From Flavobacterium haoranii (GTDB lineage Bacteria > Bacteroidota > Bacteroidia > Flavobacteriales > Flavobacteriaceae), in the NCBI RefSeq assembly GCF_009363055.1, contig NZ_CP045292.1, positions 1,426,001 through 1,490,000 of the forward strand: a stretch of 64,000 nucleotides of DNA, given 5' to 3'. Below the pieces are notes generated by a model. The model worked only from the letters and a program-made list of their open reading frames with translations, was not told the DNA's origin and searched no databases. Made by a program: the position numbers and the translations under genes. Shown here one piece after another: positions 42,832-52,316 of this stretch; position 1 is the first letter of the stretch, and each line of letters starts with the position of its first letter.

Positions 42832-43659
42832 TTACTTCGAAATAATATGAATATCTCGTTGTGGAAATGGTATTGAAATATTATTTTGCTTGAAAGCAGC
42901 GTCGATTTTGAAACGAATATCACTTTTAATTTTAGGGCTTTTCATTCCGTTTTCGACAAAGAAATTTACAGTAAAGTTTAAAGAAGAGTCGGCAAAATCT
43001 TCAAATAAAACAGTTATATTTTCATACTGAACAACTCCTTCTACTTGTTTAACACAGTCTTCTAACAGTTTTTTTACCAATTGAACATCAGTTCCATAAG
43101 CTACTCCAATGGCTACTTGTTCTCTATTAGTTCTCGAATTTTGTGTCCAATTAAAAAGTGGATCAGTCATGAATATATGATTAGGAATAATCATAACTCT
43201 ATCGTTTCGGGTAACCATTCGGGTTGTGCGCAATTTTATTTCTTTAACTTGACCTACTTTATCGTTTACTTCAATTATATCGCCAACATGAAGAGATTGG
43301 TCTAAAATAATTAATATCCCCGAAATAATATCTTGGAAGAAAGTTTGTAATGCAAAACCAACACCCACAAATATTGCAGCTGAAGCTGTTAAGAACACAT
43401 TTACATTAACACCAGAAGAATCTAAAGTAAAAATGATTACAAAAACGTAAACAATATACTTTGCAAATTGAAAAACACTAACAAACTTATTTTGATCCTC
43501 TAATGGTAATTTTCTTGTAACGATTTTTCTAACAAACTTTAGTACAAATCCGGTTAAGGATAAAGCTAAGATTAGCAAAATGAGATTATAAACAGTAAAC
43601 TTTATAGAATCTGTATCTATAATTCTAAAGGTTAGAAAATCTATAATCTCTTTTTTCAT
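42832..43659 (-). CDS. MscS family mechanosensitive channel
   Basis: 275 residues. Three hydrophobic segments: about 21-44 (FTVYNLILLILALSLTGFVL), about 65-85 (FAKYIVYVFVIIFTL) and a pore-lining helix (VNVFLTASAAIFVGVGFALQ TFFQDIISGILIIL) with the Gly/Ala pattern of MscS TM3. The beta domain GDIIEVNDKVGQVKEIKLRT TRMVTRNDRVMIIPNHIF is the family hallmark. It releases osmolytes under membrane tension. Starts 2 nt after the ABC permease gene and is probably co-transcribed with the NatAB-type pair. Confidence 0.9.
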   Translation of the reverse strand: MKKEIIDFLTFRIIDTDSIKFTVYNLILLILALSLTGFVLKFVRKIVTRKLPLEDQNKFVSVFQFAKYIVYVFVIIFTLDSSGVNVNVFLTASAAIFVGVGFALQTFFQDIISGILIILDQSLHVGDIIEVNDKVGQVKEIKLRTTRMVTRNDRVMIIPNHIFMTDPLFNWTQNSRTNREQVAIGVAYGTDVQLVKKLLEDCVKQVEGVVQYENITVLFEDFADSSLNFTVNFFVENGMKSPKIKSDIRFKIDAAFKQNNISIPFPQRDIHIISK

Positions 43660-43661
43660 AT

Positions 43662-44972
43662 TTAATATTTAAGCCATTTGAACAATTCTGCCCACGTTGG
43701 TTTTTTACCATACATTAAAATTCCTACTCGGTATATTTTTGATGCAAACCAAACTACTAAAGTAAAGGTAGCAAATAATAAAACTATAGAAAGTATTAAT
43801 TGCCAATAATGTTCTGGTTCAAGAAATGGAATTCTCATTAACATTACAATAGGAGATGTAAAAGGAATTATTGAAAATACAGTTGCAACGGTTCCATGAG
43901 GGTCGTTAATTACTGTAAAAAATCCGATATAAACACCTAGCATTAAAGGCATTATAATAGGTAATAAAAACTGTTGAGAATCGGTTTCTGAATCTACTGC
44001 CGCACCAATAGCTGCGTATAATGAACTATATAAGAAATAACCACCAATAAAGTAAATGATGAAACAAGAAATCATTAAACCTAAAGGTAAATTCATTATT
44101 TCTGTTATATACAATTGTAATTTTGAAAAATCGGCTGATTGTTGAGCTATTTGAACTGATTCTGGATTAACAGCACCTGATCCCATTTGAAGTCCAAAGA
44201 AATTTTGAGCAACAAACATTAAAACTAATCCAACGACAACCCAAATTAAAAATTGTAAAATTCCAGCTAGTGAATTCCCAATAATTTTACCCATCATCAA
44301 TTGGAAAGGTTTTACCGATGAAATAATAATTTCTATAATACGATTTGTTTTTTCTTCAATAACACTGCGCATTACAAAATTTCCATAAATGATAATAAAC
44401 ATCATAATAAGGTAACCCATTATTCCACCAATAGCTACTTTTATTTCATTTAATCCTTTTAAACTTTCTCCACCAGAAAATTTAGATAATTTTAATGATG
44501 AGTTTACTTTTGCCGATTCTATTTTTCCGGCATCAAAACCTAGTTTTTTTAAATTATCTGTAGTTAAAGCTGAATCGATAACTGTTTCCACATCAGAAAT
44601 AAACTCAATACTTGGGCTATCTTCTGAAATGTATTCTACTTTTTCCTTTAATTGTTGAATAGAATCTACTTTTGGAATAAATAATAAACCTGCATAACTT
44701 TTACTTGCGGTATCTTTTGCAACTTCGAATGGCATTAGAGACAAATCGGTATATTGCGTGAATTTATCACTTTTAAAATCGTTCTTTAGATAACCTACTT
44801 CATCATAGATAGCAATTTTAGTTACAGAATCTTTATTCATTGAGGCCAAATATCCAATAAGAACTCCCATTCCAACAAATAAAAGCGGACTTAAAAAAGT
44901 CATTACAATAAAAGATTTATTACGAACTTTTGCAATAAACTCTCTTTTAATTATTAAAGCTAACTTACTCAT
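43662..44972 (-). CDS. ABC-2 type transporter permease (NatB-like)
   Basis: 436 residues. N-terminal membrane helix (VMTFLSPLLFVGMGVLIGYL) followed by a large extracytoplasmic domain (about 45-185), then five or six helices at about 190-420 including MGYLIMMFIIIYGNFVMRSV and IEEKTNRIIEIIISSVKPFQ then LMMGKIIGNSLAGILQFLIW. This is the NatB/ABC-2 layout of sodium or drug exporters. It overlaps by one base (TAATG) with the ATPase gene upstream on the same strand, so the two form one transporter. Substrate unknown. Confidence 0.9.
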   Translation of the reverse strand: MSKLALIIKREFIAKVRNKSFIVMTFLSPLLFVGMGVLIGYLASMNKDSVTKIAIYDEVGYLKNDFKSDKFTQYTDLSLMPFEVAKDTASKSYAGLLFIPKVDSIQQLKEKVEYISEDSPSIEFISDVETVIDSALTTDNLKKLGFDAGKIESAKVNSSLKLSKFSGGESLKGLNEIKVAIGGIMGYLIMMFIIIYGNFVMRSVIEEKTNRIIEIIISSVKPFQLMMGKIIGNSLAGILQFLIWVVVGLVLMFVAQNFFGLQMGSGAVNPESVQIAQQSADFSKLQLYITEIMNLPLGLMISCFIIYFIGGYFLYSSLYAAIGAAVDSETDSQQFLLPIIMPLMLGVYIGFFTVINDPHGTVATVFSIIPFTSPIVMLMRIPFLEPEHYWQLILSIVLLFATFTLVVWFASKIYRVGILMYGKKPTWAELFKWLKY

Positions 44973-45895
44973 TATTTTTGGCTTACAGTTTGAATAAAAA
45001 TATCGTTTACACTTGGAATTTTCTCAACAAAATGAGTTACTTGTCCGTTTGAAGTTAAAACAGATAATAAATCATTTGAACTATGATCTCCTAATTGAAC
45101 TTCTAATTTTAATTCGTCGTTTAATGATTTAAAATTAGTTTGACCAACAGTAAATTTTTGAGTAAGTTGGTACATTAACCCTTCAACATTATTAGAAAGA
45201 ATTCCTACTTGAAAAGTATTACTTCTGTACTCACGTTTTACATCTTCTAATTTACCTTCGATTAACTTATTAGATTTGTGAATTAAAGCGATATAATCAC
45301 ACATTTCTTCAACACTTTCCATTCGGTGTGTTGAAAAAATAACTGAAGTTCCATTTTTATTTAACTCAATGATTTCGTCCTTAATTAAATTAGCATTTAC
45401 AGGATCGAAACCCGAAAATGGTTCGTCTAATATTAATAATTTTGGTTGATGCAGAACCGTTACAATGAACTGTACTTTTTGAGCCATACCTTTTGAAAGT
45501 TCTTGAATTTTTTTATTCCACCAACTGCCAATATCAAATTTATCGAACCAATATTTTAATTGTTTTTGAGCCTCTTGTTTCGACATCCCTTTTAACTGAG
45601 CCAAATACAAACATTGCTCGCCAACTTTCATGGTTTTATACAAGCCGCGTTCTTCTGGCAAGTAACCAATAAATTGAACATGATTAGGATTTAACAATTC
45701 TCCATCTAGTAAAACTTTACCAGAATCGGGCATTGTAATTTGGTTGATAATTCTAATTAAAGAAGTCTTTCCGGCACCATTTGGCCCTAGTAAACCATAT
45801 ATACTTCCTTTAGGAACATGAAGTGAAACATCATTTAAAGCGCGGTAATCGCCATACTGTTTTACAACATTTTGAACTTCAAGAATATTGCTCAT
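44972..45895 (-). CDS. ABC transporter ATP-binding protein (NatA-like)
   Basis: 307 residues. Walker A GPNGAGKTS (about 37-45), signature LSKGMAQKVQFIVTVLHQPK with LLILDEPFSGFDP, H-loop STHRMESVEEMCDYI. The C-terminal 90 residues (YRSNTFQVGILSNNVEGLMY...HFVEKIPSVNDIFIQTVSQK) are the regulatory tail seen in NatA/DrrA-type ATPases. Energises the permease encoded by the next gene. The usual GAGKT and LSxG motifs are intact, so it should be active. Confidence 0.92.
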   Translation of the reverse strand: MSNILEVQNVVKQYGDYRALNDVSLHVPKGSIYGLLGPNGAGKTSLIRIINQITMPDSGKVLLDGELLNPNHVQFIGYLPEERGLYKTMKVGEQCLYLAQLKGMSKQEAQKQLKYWFDKFDIGSWWNKKIQELSKGMAQKVQFIVTVLHQPKLLILDEPFSGFDPVNANLIKDEIIELNKNGTSVIFSTHRMESVEEMCDYIALIHKSNKLIEGKLEDVKREYRSNTFQVGILSNNVEGLMYQLTQKFTVGQTNFKSLNDELKLEVQLGDHSSNDLLSVLTSNGQVTHFVEKIPSVNDIFIQTVSQK

Positions 45896-45944
45896 TATAA
45901 ATATTGTTGTTTCTTTATTAGTAGTAAATGTAAGAAAATGTTAC

Positions 45945-45977
45945 AAAAAAACCCATCCTATTTTGACGTAGGATGGG
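45945..45977 (-). terminator. Intrinsic terminator of the grpE-dnaJ operon
   Basis: Minus strand CCCATCCTA / TAGGATGGG stem followed by T7, 71 bp after the dnaJ stop. Confidence 0.8.
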
Positions 45978-46047
45978 AAAAATTGCTATGAAAAAGAAAA
46001 ATTCACTTTTTAAAAAAGTGAAATCAAAAGTATTGATTTTTATTTAA

Positions 46048-47178
46048 TTATGAAAACATATCTTTTACTTTTTCAAAAAAAGATTTATCGTCTTTTTCTG
46101 GAGAAGGTTTAAAATTTTCATCGTTTAGCATTTTTTCAAAAAATTCTTTCTGCTCTTTTGATAGTTTTTTAGGCGTCCACACATTAACGTGTACTAACAA
46201 ATCTCCATTTCCGTAACCGTTTAAACTTGGCACTCCTTTTCCTCTTAAGCGTAAAATTTTACCAGATTGAATACCTTCATCAAGTTTAATTCTAACTTTA
46301 CCACCAACAGCTTCAATTTCTTTTGAAACGCCTAAAGCAGCTTCTGCTATACTTATATATAAATCGTAGTGAAGATTTTCTCCTTCACGTTTTAAAAACT
46401 CGTGTTCTTGTTCTTCGATAGCAACAATTAAATCTCCTGGAATACTATTACTTCCTGGTGCCTCGTTACCTTTACCTGATACTTTTAACTGCATACCATC
46501 AACAACGCCTGCAGGAATTTTGATAGAAACTGTATCATCTTCCATTATCATTCCGTAAGCATCAGCACCACTTGGTTTATGATCTAAAATTTGACCAGAA
46601 CCACTACATGTTGTACACGTAGTCGCTGTTTGCATACGTCCTAAAATAGTATTAGCAACCTTCATTATTTGTCCAGAACCATTACAAGTAGGACATGTTT
46701 TATAGGTTACTCCTTTCGCTTGAACTTTACGTTTTACTTTTACTTTTTTCTCAACTCCATTTACAATTTCCTCAAGTGTAAGTTTTACTTTAATTCGTAA
46801 GTTACTTCCTTTAACTCTGCGTTGTCCACCACCTGAAAATCCGCCGCCGAAACCTGAAAATCCGCCACCAAAAGCACTACCAAAAATATCTCCGAATTGA
46901 CTAAAAATATCATCCATATTCATGTGATGACCGCCGCCAAATCCGCCTGCTCCATCAAATGCTGCATGACCATATTGATCGTAACGCGCTTTTTTATCAG
47001 CATCGCTCAATACCTCATAAGCTTCTGCCGCCATTTTAAAGTTTTCTTCTGCTTCTTTATCACCAGGGTTTTTATCAGGATGATATTGAATAGCTTTTTT
47101 ACGATATGCTTTCTTTATTTCTTCGGCAGATGCACCTTTTGAGATTCCTAATATTTCGTAATAGTCTTTCTTACTCAT
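46048..47178 (-). CDS. dnaJ: Chaperone protein DnaJ
   Basis: 376 residues. J domain 1-70 with HPD at 33-35, Gly/Phe-rich region about 75-118 ([20 protein letters not shown]...), then a zinc-binding region and two beta-sandwich client domains (about 205-340). The zinc region has only two CxxCxGxG motifs, at C162/C165 and C188/C191 (CPTCNGSG and CTTCSGSG), where E. coli DnaJ has four; so it can bind one zinc ion at most. This shortened arm is known from other Flavobacteriia. Co-chaperone of DnaK, which is not in the window; 8 nt after grpE. Confidence 0.96.
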   Translation of the reverse strand: MSKKDYYEILGISKGASAEEIKKAYRKKAIQYHPDKNPGDKEAEENFKMAAEAYEVLSDADKKARYDQYGHAAFDGAGGFGGGHHMNMDDIFSQFGDIFGSAFGGGFSGFGGGFSGGGQRRVKGSNLRIKVKLTLEEIVNGVEKKVKVKRKVQAKGVTYKTCPTCNGSGQIMKVANTILGRMQTATTCTTCSGSGQILDHKPSGADAYGMIMEDDTVSIKIPAGVVDGMQLKVSGKGNEAPGSNSIPGDLIVAIEEQEHEFLKREGENLHYDLYISIAEAALGVSKEIEAVGGKVRIKLDEGIQSGKILRLRGKGVPSLNGYGNGDLLVHVNVWTPKKLSKEQKEFFEKMLNDENFKPSPEKDDKSFFEKVKDMFS

Positions 47179-47186
47179 AATATTTT

Positions 47187-47714
47187 TTAATTTCCAATTA
47201 CCACTTTAGGAAAACGAATAATTTTGTCTCCTAATTTGTAACCTTTTTCAATTACATCTACAATTTTTCCTTTTAAATCTTCTGAAGGAGCTGGTATTTG
47301 CGTTATTGCTTCAGCAAAATCTGCATCAAAACTATCTCCAACTTTAATTTCTACTAATTCTAATCCTTTTGAAGTCAAAGTAGATTTCAATTTCTCATGA
47401 ATTAATTCTACACCTTTAACAAGTGCTTCATCTTCTGATTTAGAAATTTGTGACCAAGCTCTATCAAAATCATCCAAAACAGGTAACATTGCTTGTAAAA
47501 CTTCTTGATTTGCAGTTTTAAATAAATCAATTCTTTCTTTAGTAGTTCTCTTCTTAAAATTTTCAAACTCTGCAAATAAACGTAAAAATTTATCTTTTTC
47601 GTTTGCTAATTCTTCTTGAAGCTTCTCTTCTACTGTCAGTTCTGGCTGTGGAATTTCTTGATTCTCTTGTTGAATGTTATCTTTTTCTATGTTTTCTGTA
47701 TTTTCTTGACTCAT
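47187..47714 (-). CDS. grpE: Nucleotide exchange factor GrpE
   Basis: 175 residues. Acidic N-terminus rich in E/Q, long helix ([31 protein letters not shown]) and the C-terminal beta wing ([40 protein letters not shown] then [21 protein letters not shown]). GrpE releases ADP from DnaK. First gene of the grpE-dnaJ operon, with its own promoter; normal length. Confidence 0.95.
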   Translation of the reverse strand: MSQENTENIEKDNIQQENQEIPQPELTVEEKLQEELANEKDKFLRLFAEFENFKKRTTKERIDLFKTANQEVLQAMLPVLDDFDRAWSQISKSEDEALVKGVELIHEKLKSTLTSKGLELVEIKVGDSFDADFAEAITQIPAPSEDLKGKIVDVIEKGYKLGDKIIRFPKVVIGN

Positions 47715-47746
47715 TTTCCAAAAATTTTTAATAAAAATTCAGAGTG

Positions 47747-47779
47747 CAAATGTATTGCCAAAGCATCTAAAATGCCAAA
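47747..47779 (-). promoter_or_regulatory. Promoter of grpE-dnaJ
   Basis: Minus strand TTTG (complement of 47776-47779), 21-nt spacer, TACATTTG (complement of 47747-47754) followed by CAC, 32 nt upstream of the grpE start. Confidence 0.6.
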
Positions 47780-47944
47780 TTGTCAGCGATTATTTTATAA
47801 TTTGATAAAATTTTAATTTTTATTTAACGATTTTTAAAGATCAATTTTAGAAATTTGAGAAAACTTAAAAAATATTAGAGACAAGTTTGTTTGGAAATAA
47901 AAGTAAAAGCATCTAAATAAATCAAATTATAAAAGCGTTATTTT

Positions 47945-47973
47945 AAAAAAAGGTAGTCAATTGACTACCTTTT
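47945..47973 (-). terminator. Intrinsic terminator of the TIGR01777 epimerase gene
   Basis: AAGGTAGTCA/TGACTACCTT palindrome with T-run on the minus strand; it overlaps the 3' end of the gene. Between it and grpE (47780-47944) the DNA is AT-rich without further signals. Confidence 0.75.
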
Positions 47974-48879
47974 TAATGGCAATAAGTTTTGTAATGCTTT
48001 TTCTATAGTTGCATATTTAAATTGGAATCCTTTTTTTAATATTTTTTTTGCACTAACGTTCTGACTTGCAATTAATAAGTAATGCATTTCTCCTAAAATT
48101 ATTTTAAGTACAATTTTAGGAACATTAGGTAAAAATAGCGGCTTAGAAATTTGTTTAGCAATCGCTTGAGTTAAACCTTCATTTGAAATGGGATAAGGCG
48201 AAACAGCATTATAAATTCCTTCTAGTTTATTTTGCAACACAAAATGATACATATGAACTAAATCATAAATATGTATCCAAGATTGATATTGATTTCCAGT
48301 TCCTAATGCGGCTCCTAAACCTAACTTAATGGGTTTTATTAATTCTAACAAAGCGCCCCCTTTACTAGAAAGCACTAAACCTGTTCTAATCTTTGCAACT
48401 TTAATGTCTAATTTAGAAATTGTATCGACCTCATCTTCCCACTTAGCAACTACATATCCTAAAAAAGAATTATCGACCTCTAGATCTTCCTCAGTATGAA
48501 CTTTTTCTAAACTATTAGGATAAATCCCAATGGCTGAAGCTGCAATAAAATGATTAACGTTATGACTATTTTTAGATAAAAATTGATATAATAATCGTGT
48601 AGAAAGTACTCTACTCTCTATAATTTTTTGTTTGTTGGTGGACGTCCATCTATTTGAAATAGATTCACCTGCCAAATGAATAATTGTTTCAACTTCTTCG
48701 AAAGCATTAGCATCTATTTCTCCACTTGCTGGATTCCAATAAAAGCCTTTAAAATTTTCTTCTTTCTCTAACTTGGATTTAGATGTGGTTAAGTAATGAA
48801 CATGCACTCCGTTTTGAAGCAATAATTTTACTAATTCGCTTCCAATTAAACCTGTTGCACCTGTTACTAAAACTTTCAT
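47965..48879 (-). CDS. TIGR01777 family NAD(P)-dependent epimerase/oxidoreductase
   Basis: 304 residues. Rossmann dinucleotide motif VTGATGLIGSEL at 4-15, then HYLTTSKSKLEKEENFKGFY WNP, IIHLAGESISNRWTSTNKQK IIESRV and FIAASAIGIYP, and the C-terminal DUF1731-like segment (LFLPNVPKIVLKIILGEMHY LLIASQNVSAKKILKKGFQF K). This is the layout of the YfcH/SulA-like TIGR01777 group of short-chain-type epimerases whose substrate is unknown. Confidence 0.88.
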   Translation of the reverse strand: MKVLVTGATGLIGSELVKLLLQNGVHVHYLTTSKSKLEKEENFKGFYWNPASGEIDANAFEEVETIIHLAGESISNRWTSTNKQKIIESRVLSTRLLYQFLSKNSHNVNHFIAASAIGIYPNSLEKVHTEEDLEVDNSFLGYVVAKWEDEVDTISKLDIKVAKIRTGLVLSSKGGALLELIKPIKLGLGAALGTGNQYQSWIHIYDLVHMYHFVLQNKLEGIYNAVSPYPISNEGLTQAIAKQISKPLFLPNVPKIVLKIILGEMHYLLIASQNVSAKKILKKGFQFKYATIEKALQNLLPLKR

Positions 48880-49034
48880 TTTTAATTTTCTTTATTTTCA
48901 AATTTACGAAGTATGAAATGGAAATGTAAGTAAATTAACTTTTGTTAACAGATGTTTGATTTGTTGTTGATTTCAAGATGTTGAAAATTTGTCAATACAA
49001 AAATTAAGCCTTCTAAATAAGAAACTTTTAACTT

Positions 49035-49490
49035 TTAACTTCTAACCCTTACTGTCCATTCAAATTTCATTTCGGAAACTTGTTCCCCTTTTTCGTTTAC
49101 ACCAATTGATGTTAACCAAATCGTTTGCCCTTCACCTGTCGCAACAGCTTTATCGATAGTTTCTTTAATTAAATTTCCTTCGACACATTTAAAAGTAATT
49201 AAACCTGTCGCCTTTTTTGTAAAAACCGCCTTATTTTGAGCAACAAGCATCGAAATACTTTTACCACTTTCTTTTATTTGATACATTACTAAAGCTCCAG
49301 TTGTAAATTCGGCAGCCATAGCTTGAACGGCAAAATACATTGAGTTAAATGGGTTTTGGTTCATCCATTTGTGTTTTACTTGCACCTGACAAGTTTCTGG
49401 TGAAATGCTTTTTACTCTTACGCCACTCCAATAAGCAGAAGGTAATTTAAAAAACATAAATGTGTTCAATTTTGACGGTGTAAACTGCAT
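49035..49490 (-). CDS. DUF4442 (hot-dog fold, thioesterase-like) protein
   Basis: 151 residues from the internal Met (MQFTPSKLNTFMFFKLPSAY W...). An upstream in-frame Met at 49532 would add MHSIFCIFTKNTRN, which lies in the promoter-like region and has no homologue pattern I know, so the shorter start is preferred. The remaining sequence (VKHKWMNQNPFNSMYFAVQA MAAEFTTGALVMYQI, then ISMLVAQNKAVFTKKATGLI) is the DUF4442 hot-dog fold related to PaaI-type thioesterases; no classical catalytic Asp/Glu can be assigned from sequence alone. Confidence 0.8.
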   Translation of the reverse strand: MQFTPSKLNTFMFFKLPSAYWSGVRVKSISPETCQVQVKHKWMNQNPFNSMYFAVQAMAAEFTTGALVMYQIKESGKSISMLVAQNKAVFTKKATGLITFKCVEGNLIKETIDKAVATGEGQTIWLTSIGVNEKGEQVSEMKFEWTVRVRS

Positions 49491-49691
49491 ATTCCTTGTA
49501 TTTTTGGTAAATATACAAAAAATACTATGCATTCATAATAAATTTACATTTGTTAAAAAAATGTTAATTTTAGGTACTATGCGTAACACAATACCTTTTT
49601 TTAGACTTATCTTTGTAAAAGAAATTAGTTGCTTATGTAATGAACTAGGTTTTCTTTTTAGTATCATTAATAAACATAAAAAACAAAAAAG

Positions 49692-50147
49692 ATGAAAACA
49701 TCAAACGAAAGAAGCTTAGCTTCAATAACACATTTAAGTGCTTTATCTCAATTTATTATTCCATTTGGAAATTATATTTTTCCATTAATAATATGGACTT
49801 CTAACAAAGATAAATCTGAATTTATAAATCATCATGGTAAACAAGCTTTAAATTTTCAATTAAGTATGTTATTGTATTCGCTTGTTTTCGCAGTAATTGC
49901 TATACCAACATTTGTAATTTGGTTATTTAACTTAATTAATATAGCAGAATTAAATCACAATGTATTAGAATTTAATGATATCATTTCGAGCCAAAATATA
50001 ACAGGAATGATTTTAGTAGGTTTTGTTGCTTTGTTATTATTTGTATTACTAAAATTATCAGAGTTCTTTTTAGTAATCTATGCAGCTTACAAAAGTGCAG
50101 ATGGATACTTATATAAATATCCTTTGACTATAAATTTTATTAAATAA
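49692..50147 (+). CDS. DUF4870 domain membrane protein
   Basis: 151 residues. Starts KTSNERSLASITHLSALSQF IIPFGNYIFPLIIW, continues NKDKSEFINHHGKQALNFQL, then two or three further hydrophobic stretches (LLYSLVFAVIAIPTFVIWLF and MILVGFVALLLFVLLKLSE). The FVNHHGKQALNFQ motif is typical of DUF4870/Tic20-like four-helix membrane proteins. No function established. Next to the PadR-PspC cluster, which also acts at the envelope, but separated by 130 bp and an inserted repeat. Confidence 0.82.
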   Translation: MKTSNERSLASITHLSALSQFIIPFGNYIFPLIIWTSNKDKSEFINHHGKQALNFQLSMLLYSLVFAVIAIPTFVIWLFNLINIAELNHNVLEFNDIISSQNITGMILVGFVALLLFVLLKLSEFFLVIYAAYKSADGYLYKYPLTINFIK

Positions 50148-50218
50148 AAATCATCATCAATCAATCACCCGAGGCGTAGCCGAATTGTTTGGAGCGTAGC
50201 GGAAAAAATCATCATCAA
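50146..50218. repeat. Small inserted element flanked by a 15-bp direct repeat
   Basis: AAAAATCATCATCAA occurs at 50146-50160 and again at 50204-50218. The 43 bp between them contain GAGGCGTAGCCGA and GGAGCGTAGCGGA, related to the GAGCGNAG core of the REP-like repeats elsewhere in the window. Confidence 0.5.
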
Positions 50219-50276
50219 AAAATGAACAGTCTAATTTTATCTGAAAATCAATCAGATAGCAAAAAAGAAAAGAATT

Positions 50277-50612
50277 ATGAATATTGAAAACACAAAAGCA
50301 CAAATGCGTAAAGGTGTTTTGGAGTTCTGTATTTTGTCGGTTTTAAAAGACAAAGAAGCGTACACATCAGAAATTCTAGAAACTTTAAAAAATGCGCGCC
50401 TTCTAGTGGTAGAAGGAACAGTTTACCCTTTGTTGACACGACTAAAAAACGATGGGTTATTAAACTATAGATGGGAAGAATCTACATCGGGACCACCAAG
50501 AAAATATTATGGTTTAACCGAAGATGGACAAGAATTTTTAAAAGAATTAAATGGCACTTGGACCGAATTATCTGATGCCGTAAATATCATAACTCAATCC
50601 AATCAAAACTAA
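50277..50612 (+). CDS. PadR family transcriptional regulator
   Basis: 111 residues. Winged helix of the PadR family: MRKGVLEFCILSVLKDKEAY TSEILETLKNARLLVVEGTV YPLLTRLKNDGLLNYRWEES TSGPPRKYYGLTEDGQEFL. PadR proteins repress adjacent genes. Here it begins the PadR-PspC-GIN cluster, 5 nt before the PspC gene, so it most likely controls that operon, including itself. Confidence 0.92.
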   Translation: MNIENTKAQMRKGVLEFCILSVLKDKEAYTSEILETLKNARLLVVEGTVYPLLTRLKNDGLLNYRWEESTSGPPRKYYGLTEDGQEFLKELNGTWTELSDAVNIITQSNQN

Positions 50613-50617
50613 AAGTC

Positions 50618-52297
50618 ATGAACAAAACAATAAGCATAAATTTAGGTGGTTTTTTCTTTCATATAGATGAAGATGCTTACCAAAAACTTACTCGTTATTT
50701 CGACGCTGTAAGACGCTCTCTAGATCCAGAAGGTCGTGAAGAAATAATTAAAGATATCGAAAGTCGTATTGCGGAACTTTTTCAAGAAAAACTTAAAAAC
50801 GAAAATCAAGTAATTAGTCTTGTAGAAGTTGACGAAGTTATTGCGATAATGGGGCAACCAGAAGATTATAGAATTGACGAAGAACCTACATATCATTCAA
50901 AATCTAATTATTCTAGTTCAAACTATTCTTCAAAAACAAGAAGATTATATAGAGATAGAGACAATTCAATATTAGGTGGTGTTGCTGCTGGTTTAGGTCA
51001 TTATTTTAATATCGATCCGCTTTGGGTGAGAGTCTTATTCATAATCTCTCCTTTTATAAGCTTTGGAACATCGTTGTTAATTTATTTAGTCTTATGGATT
51101 TTAATTCCAGAAGCGGTTACGACTTCGCAAAAATTAGAGATGCGTGGCGAACCGATTAACATTTCAAATATCGAGAAAAAAGTAAAGGAAGGAATTGGTG
51201 AAATTTCAGATAAAATAAACAATTTAGATCATGAAAAAATCACCAACACAGCAAAATCTGGTGCTAATCAAATAGCAACAACAATTGGCGACATTTTTTT
51301 GGCTATTTTCAAAGCAATAGGTAAAATAATTGGAGTATTTATTATTCTTTTTGCTGCGGGTTCACTTTTAGGGATACTTATTTTTAGTGTAATTATGATT
51401 TTTTCTTCTTCGTTACCTGAACATTTTATCTTTAACCATTATGATGTTCCTTTTGAATTTACTGTTCCATTATGGATTCAAGGATTTTTAATGCTATTAA
51501 GCATTGGCATTCCTATGTTATTTTTACTAATCTTAGGTTTAAAACTTTTGGTTACTAATATGCGCCCAATAGGAAACTATTTTAAATATTCATTATTAGC
51601 CATTTGGATTGTTTCAATAATTGCTATTACCTATTTAGGAATACAACAAGTAACTGAAAAAAGTATTGAAGGACGCGTAGAACAAAAACAAGAAATTGTA
51701 ATACAACCTACAGATACGTTATACATTAAAATGAAGTATAATGATTTCTTTACAAAACATATTGACGATAGAACTTCAAAAAAATATACGCACGACGAAA
51801 ATAATAATGAAGTAATATTTTCTAACGATGTTCGTTTACATTTAATGAGAACTGAAGAAGCAACTCCATACATTCAAGTTGCAAAAACAGCTAACGGAAA
51901 ATCGCACACTGATGCTAAAAAATTTGCAGAAAAAATTAACTATCATTTTGAAATACAAGGAAATAACATTAATTTAGACAACTTTTTTACAACAGATTTT
52001 GAAAATAAGTTTAGAGATCAAGAAGTTCATATCTATTTATATTTACCTAAAGGAATTATTATTTATCCAGATGAAACCGTAAGTCATTACTTATCGTCTT
52101 GGAATTCTGAAATCAACATTTATTATGGAGACGAAAACAATTATTACCAATTAGTAGACAAAGAATTAGAGTGTTTAACTTGTCCAAATGAAGAAGAGGA
52201 AAACGACACTATAAATGAAAACTTAACTATTAAATTAAATAATAAAGAATTAAAAATAAATGTAGATGAAAATCATTTAGATATTCAAACAAAATAA
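50618..52297 (+). CDS. PspC domain membrane protein
   Basis: 559 residues. N-terminal cytoplasmic region (NKTISINLGGFFFHIDEDAY QKLTRYFDAVRRSLD...GREEIIKDIESRIAELFQE) binds nothing I can name; a PspC domain follows (YRDRDNSILGGVAAGLGHYF NIDPLWVRVLFIISPFISFG, about 108-165) with its membrane helix, then two to four more membrane helices (about 225-345) and a beta-rich periplasmic C-terminus. PspC is the membrane sensor of the phage-shock response in proteobacteria; in Bacteroidetes the PadR-PspC-GIN arrangement is typical. Second gene of the operon, 20 nt before the first GIN protein. Confidence 0.87.
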   Translation: MNKTISINLGGFFFHIDEDAYQKLTRYFDAVRRSLDPEGREEIIKDIESRIAELFQEKLKNENQVISLVEVDEVIAIMGQPEDYRIDEEPTYHSKSNYSSSNYSSKTRRLYRDRDNSILGGVAAGLGHYFNIDPLWVRVLFIISPFISFGTSLLIYLVLWILIPEAVTTSQKLEMRGEPINISNIEKKVKEGIGEISDKINNLDHEKITNTAKSGANQIATTIGDIFLAIFKAIGKIIGVFIILFAAGSLLGILIFSVIMIFSSSLPEHFIFNHYDVPFEFTVPLWIQGFLMLLSIGIPMLFLLILGLKLLVTNMRPIGNYFKYSLLAIWIVSIIAITYLGIQQVTEKSIEGRVEQKQEIVIQPTDTLYIKMKYNDFFTKHIDDRTSKKYTHDENNNEVIFSNDVRLHLMRTEEATPYIQVAKTANGKSHTDAKKFAEKINYHFEIQGNNINLDNFFTTDFENKFRDQEVHIYLYLPKGIIIYPDETVSHYLSSWNSEINIYYGDENNYYQLVDKELECLTCPNEEEENDTINENLTIKLNNKELKINVDENHLDIQTK

Positions 52298-52316
52298 ACA
52301 ACTTTAAAAAACAACC

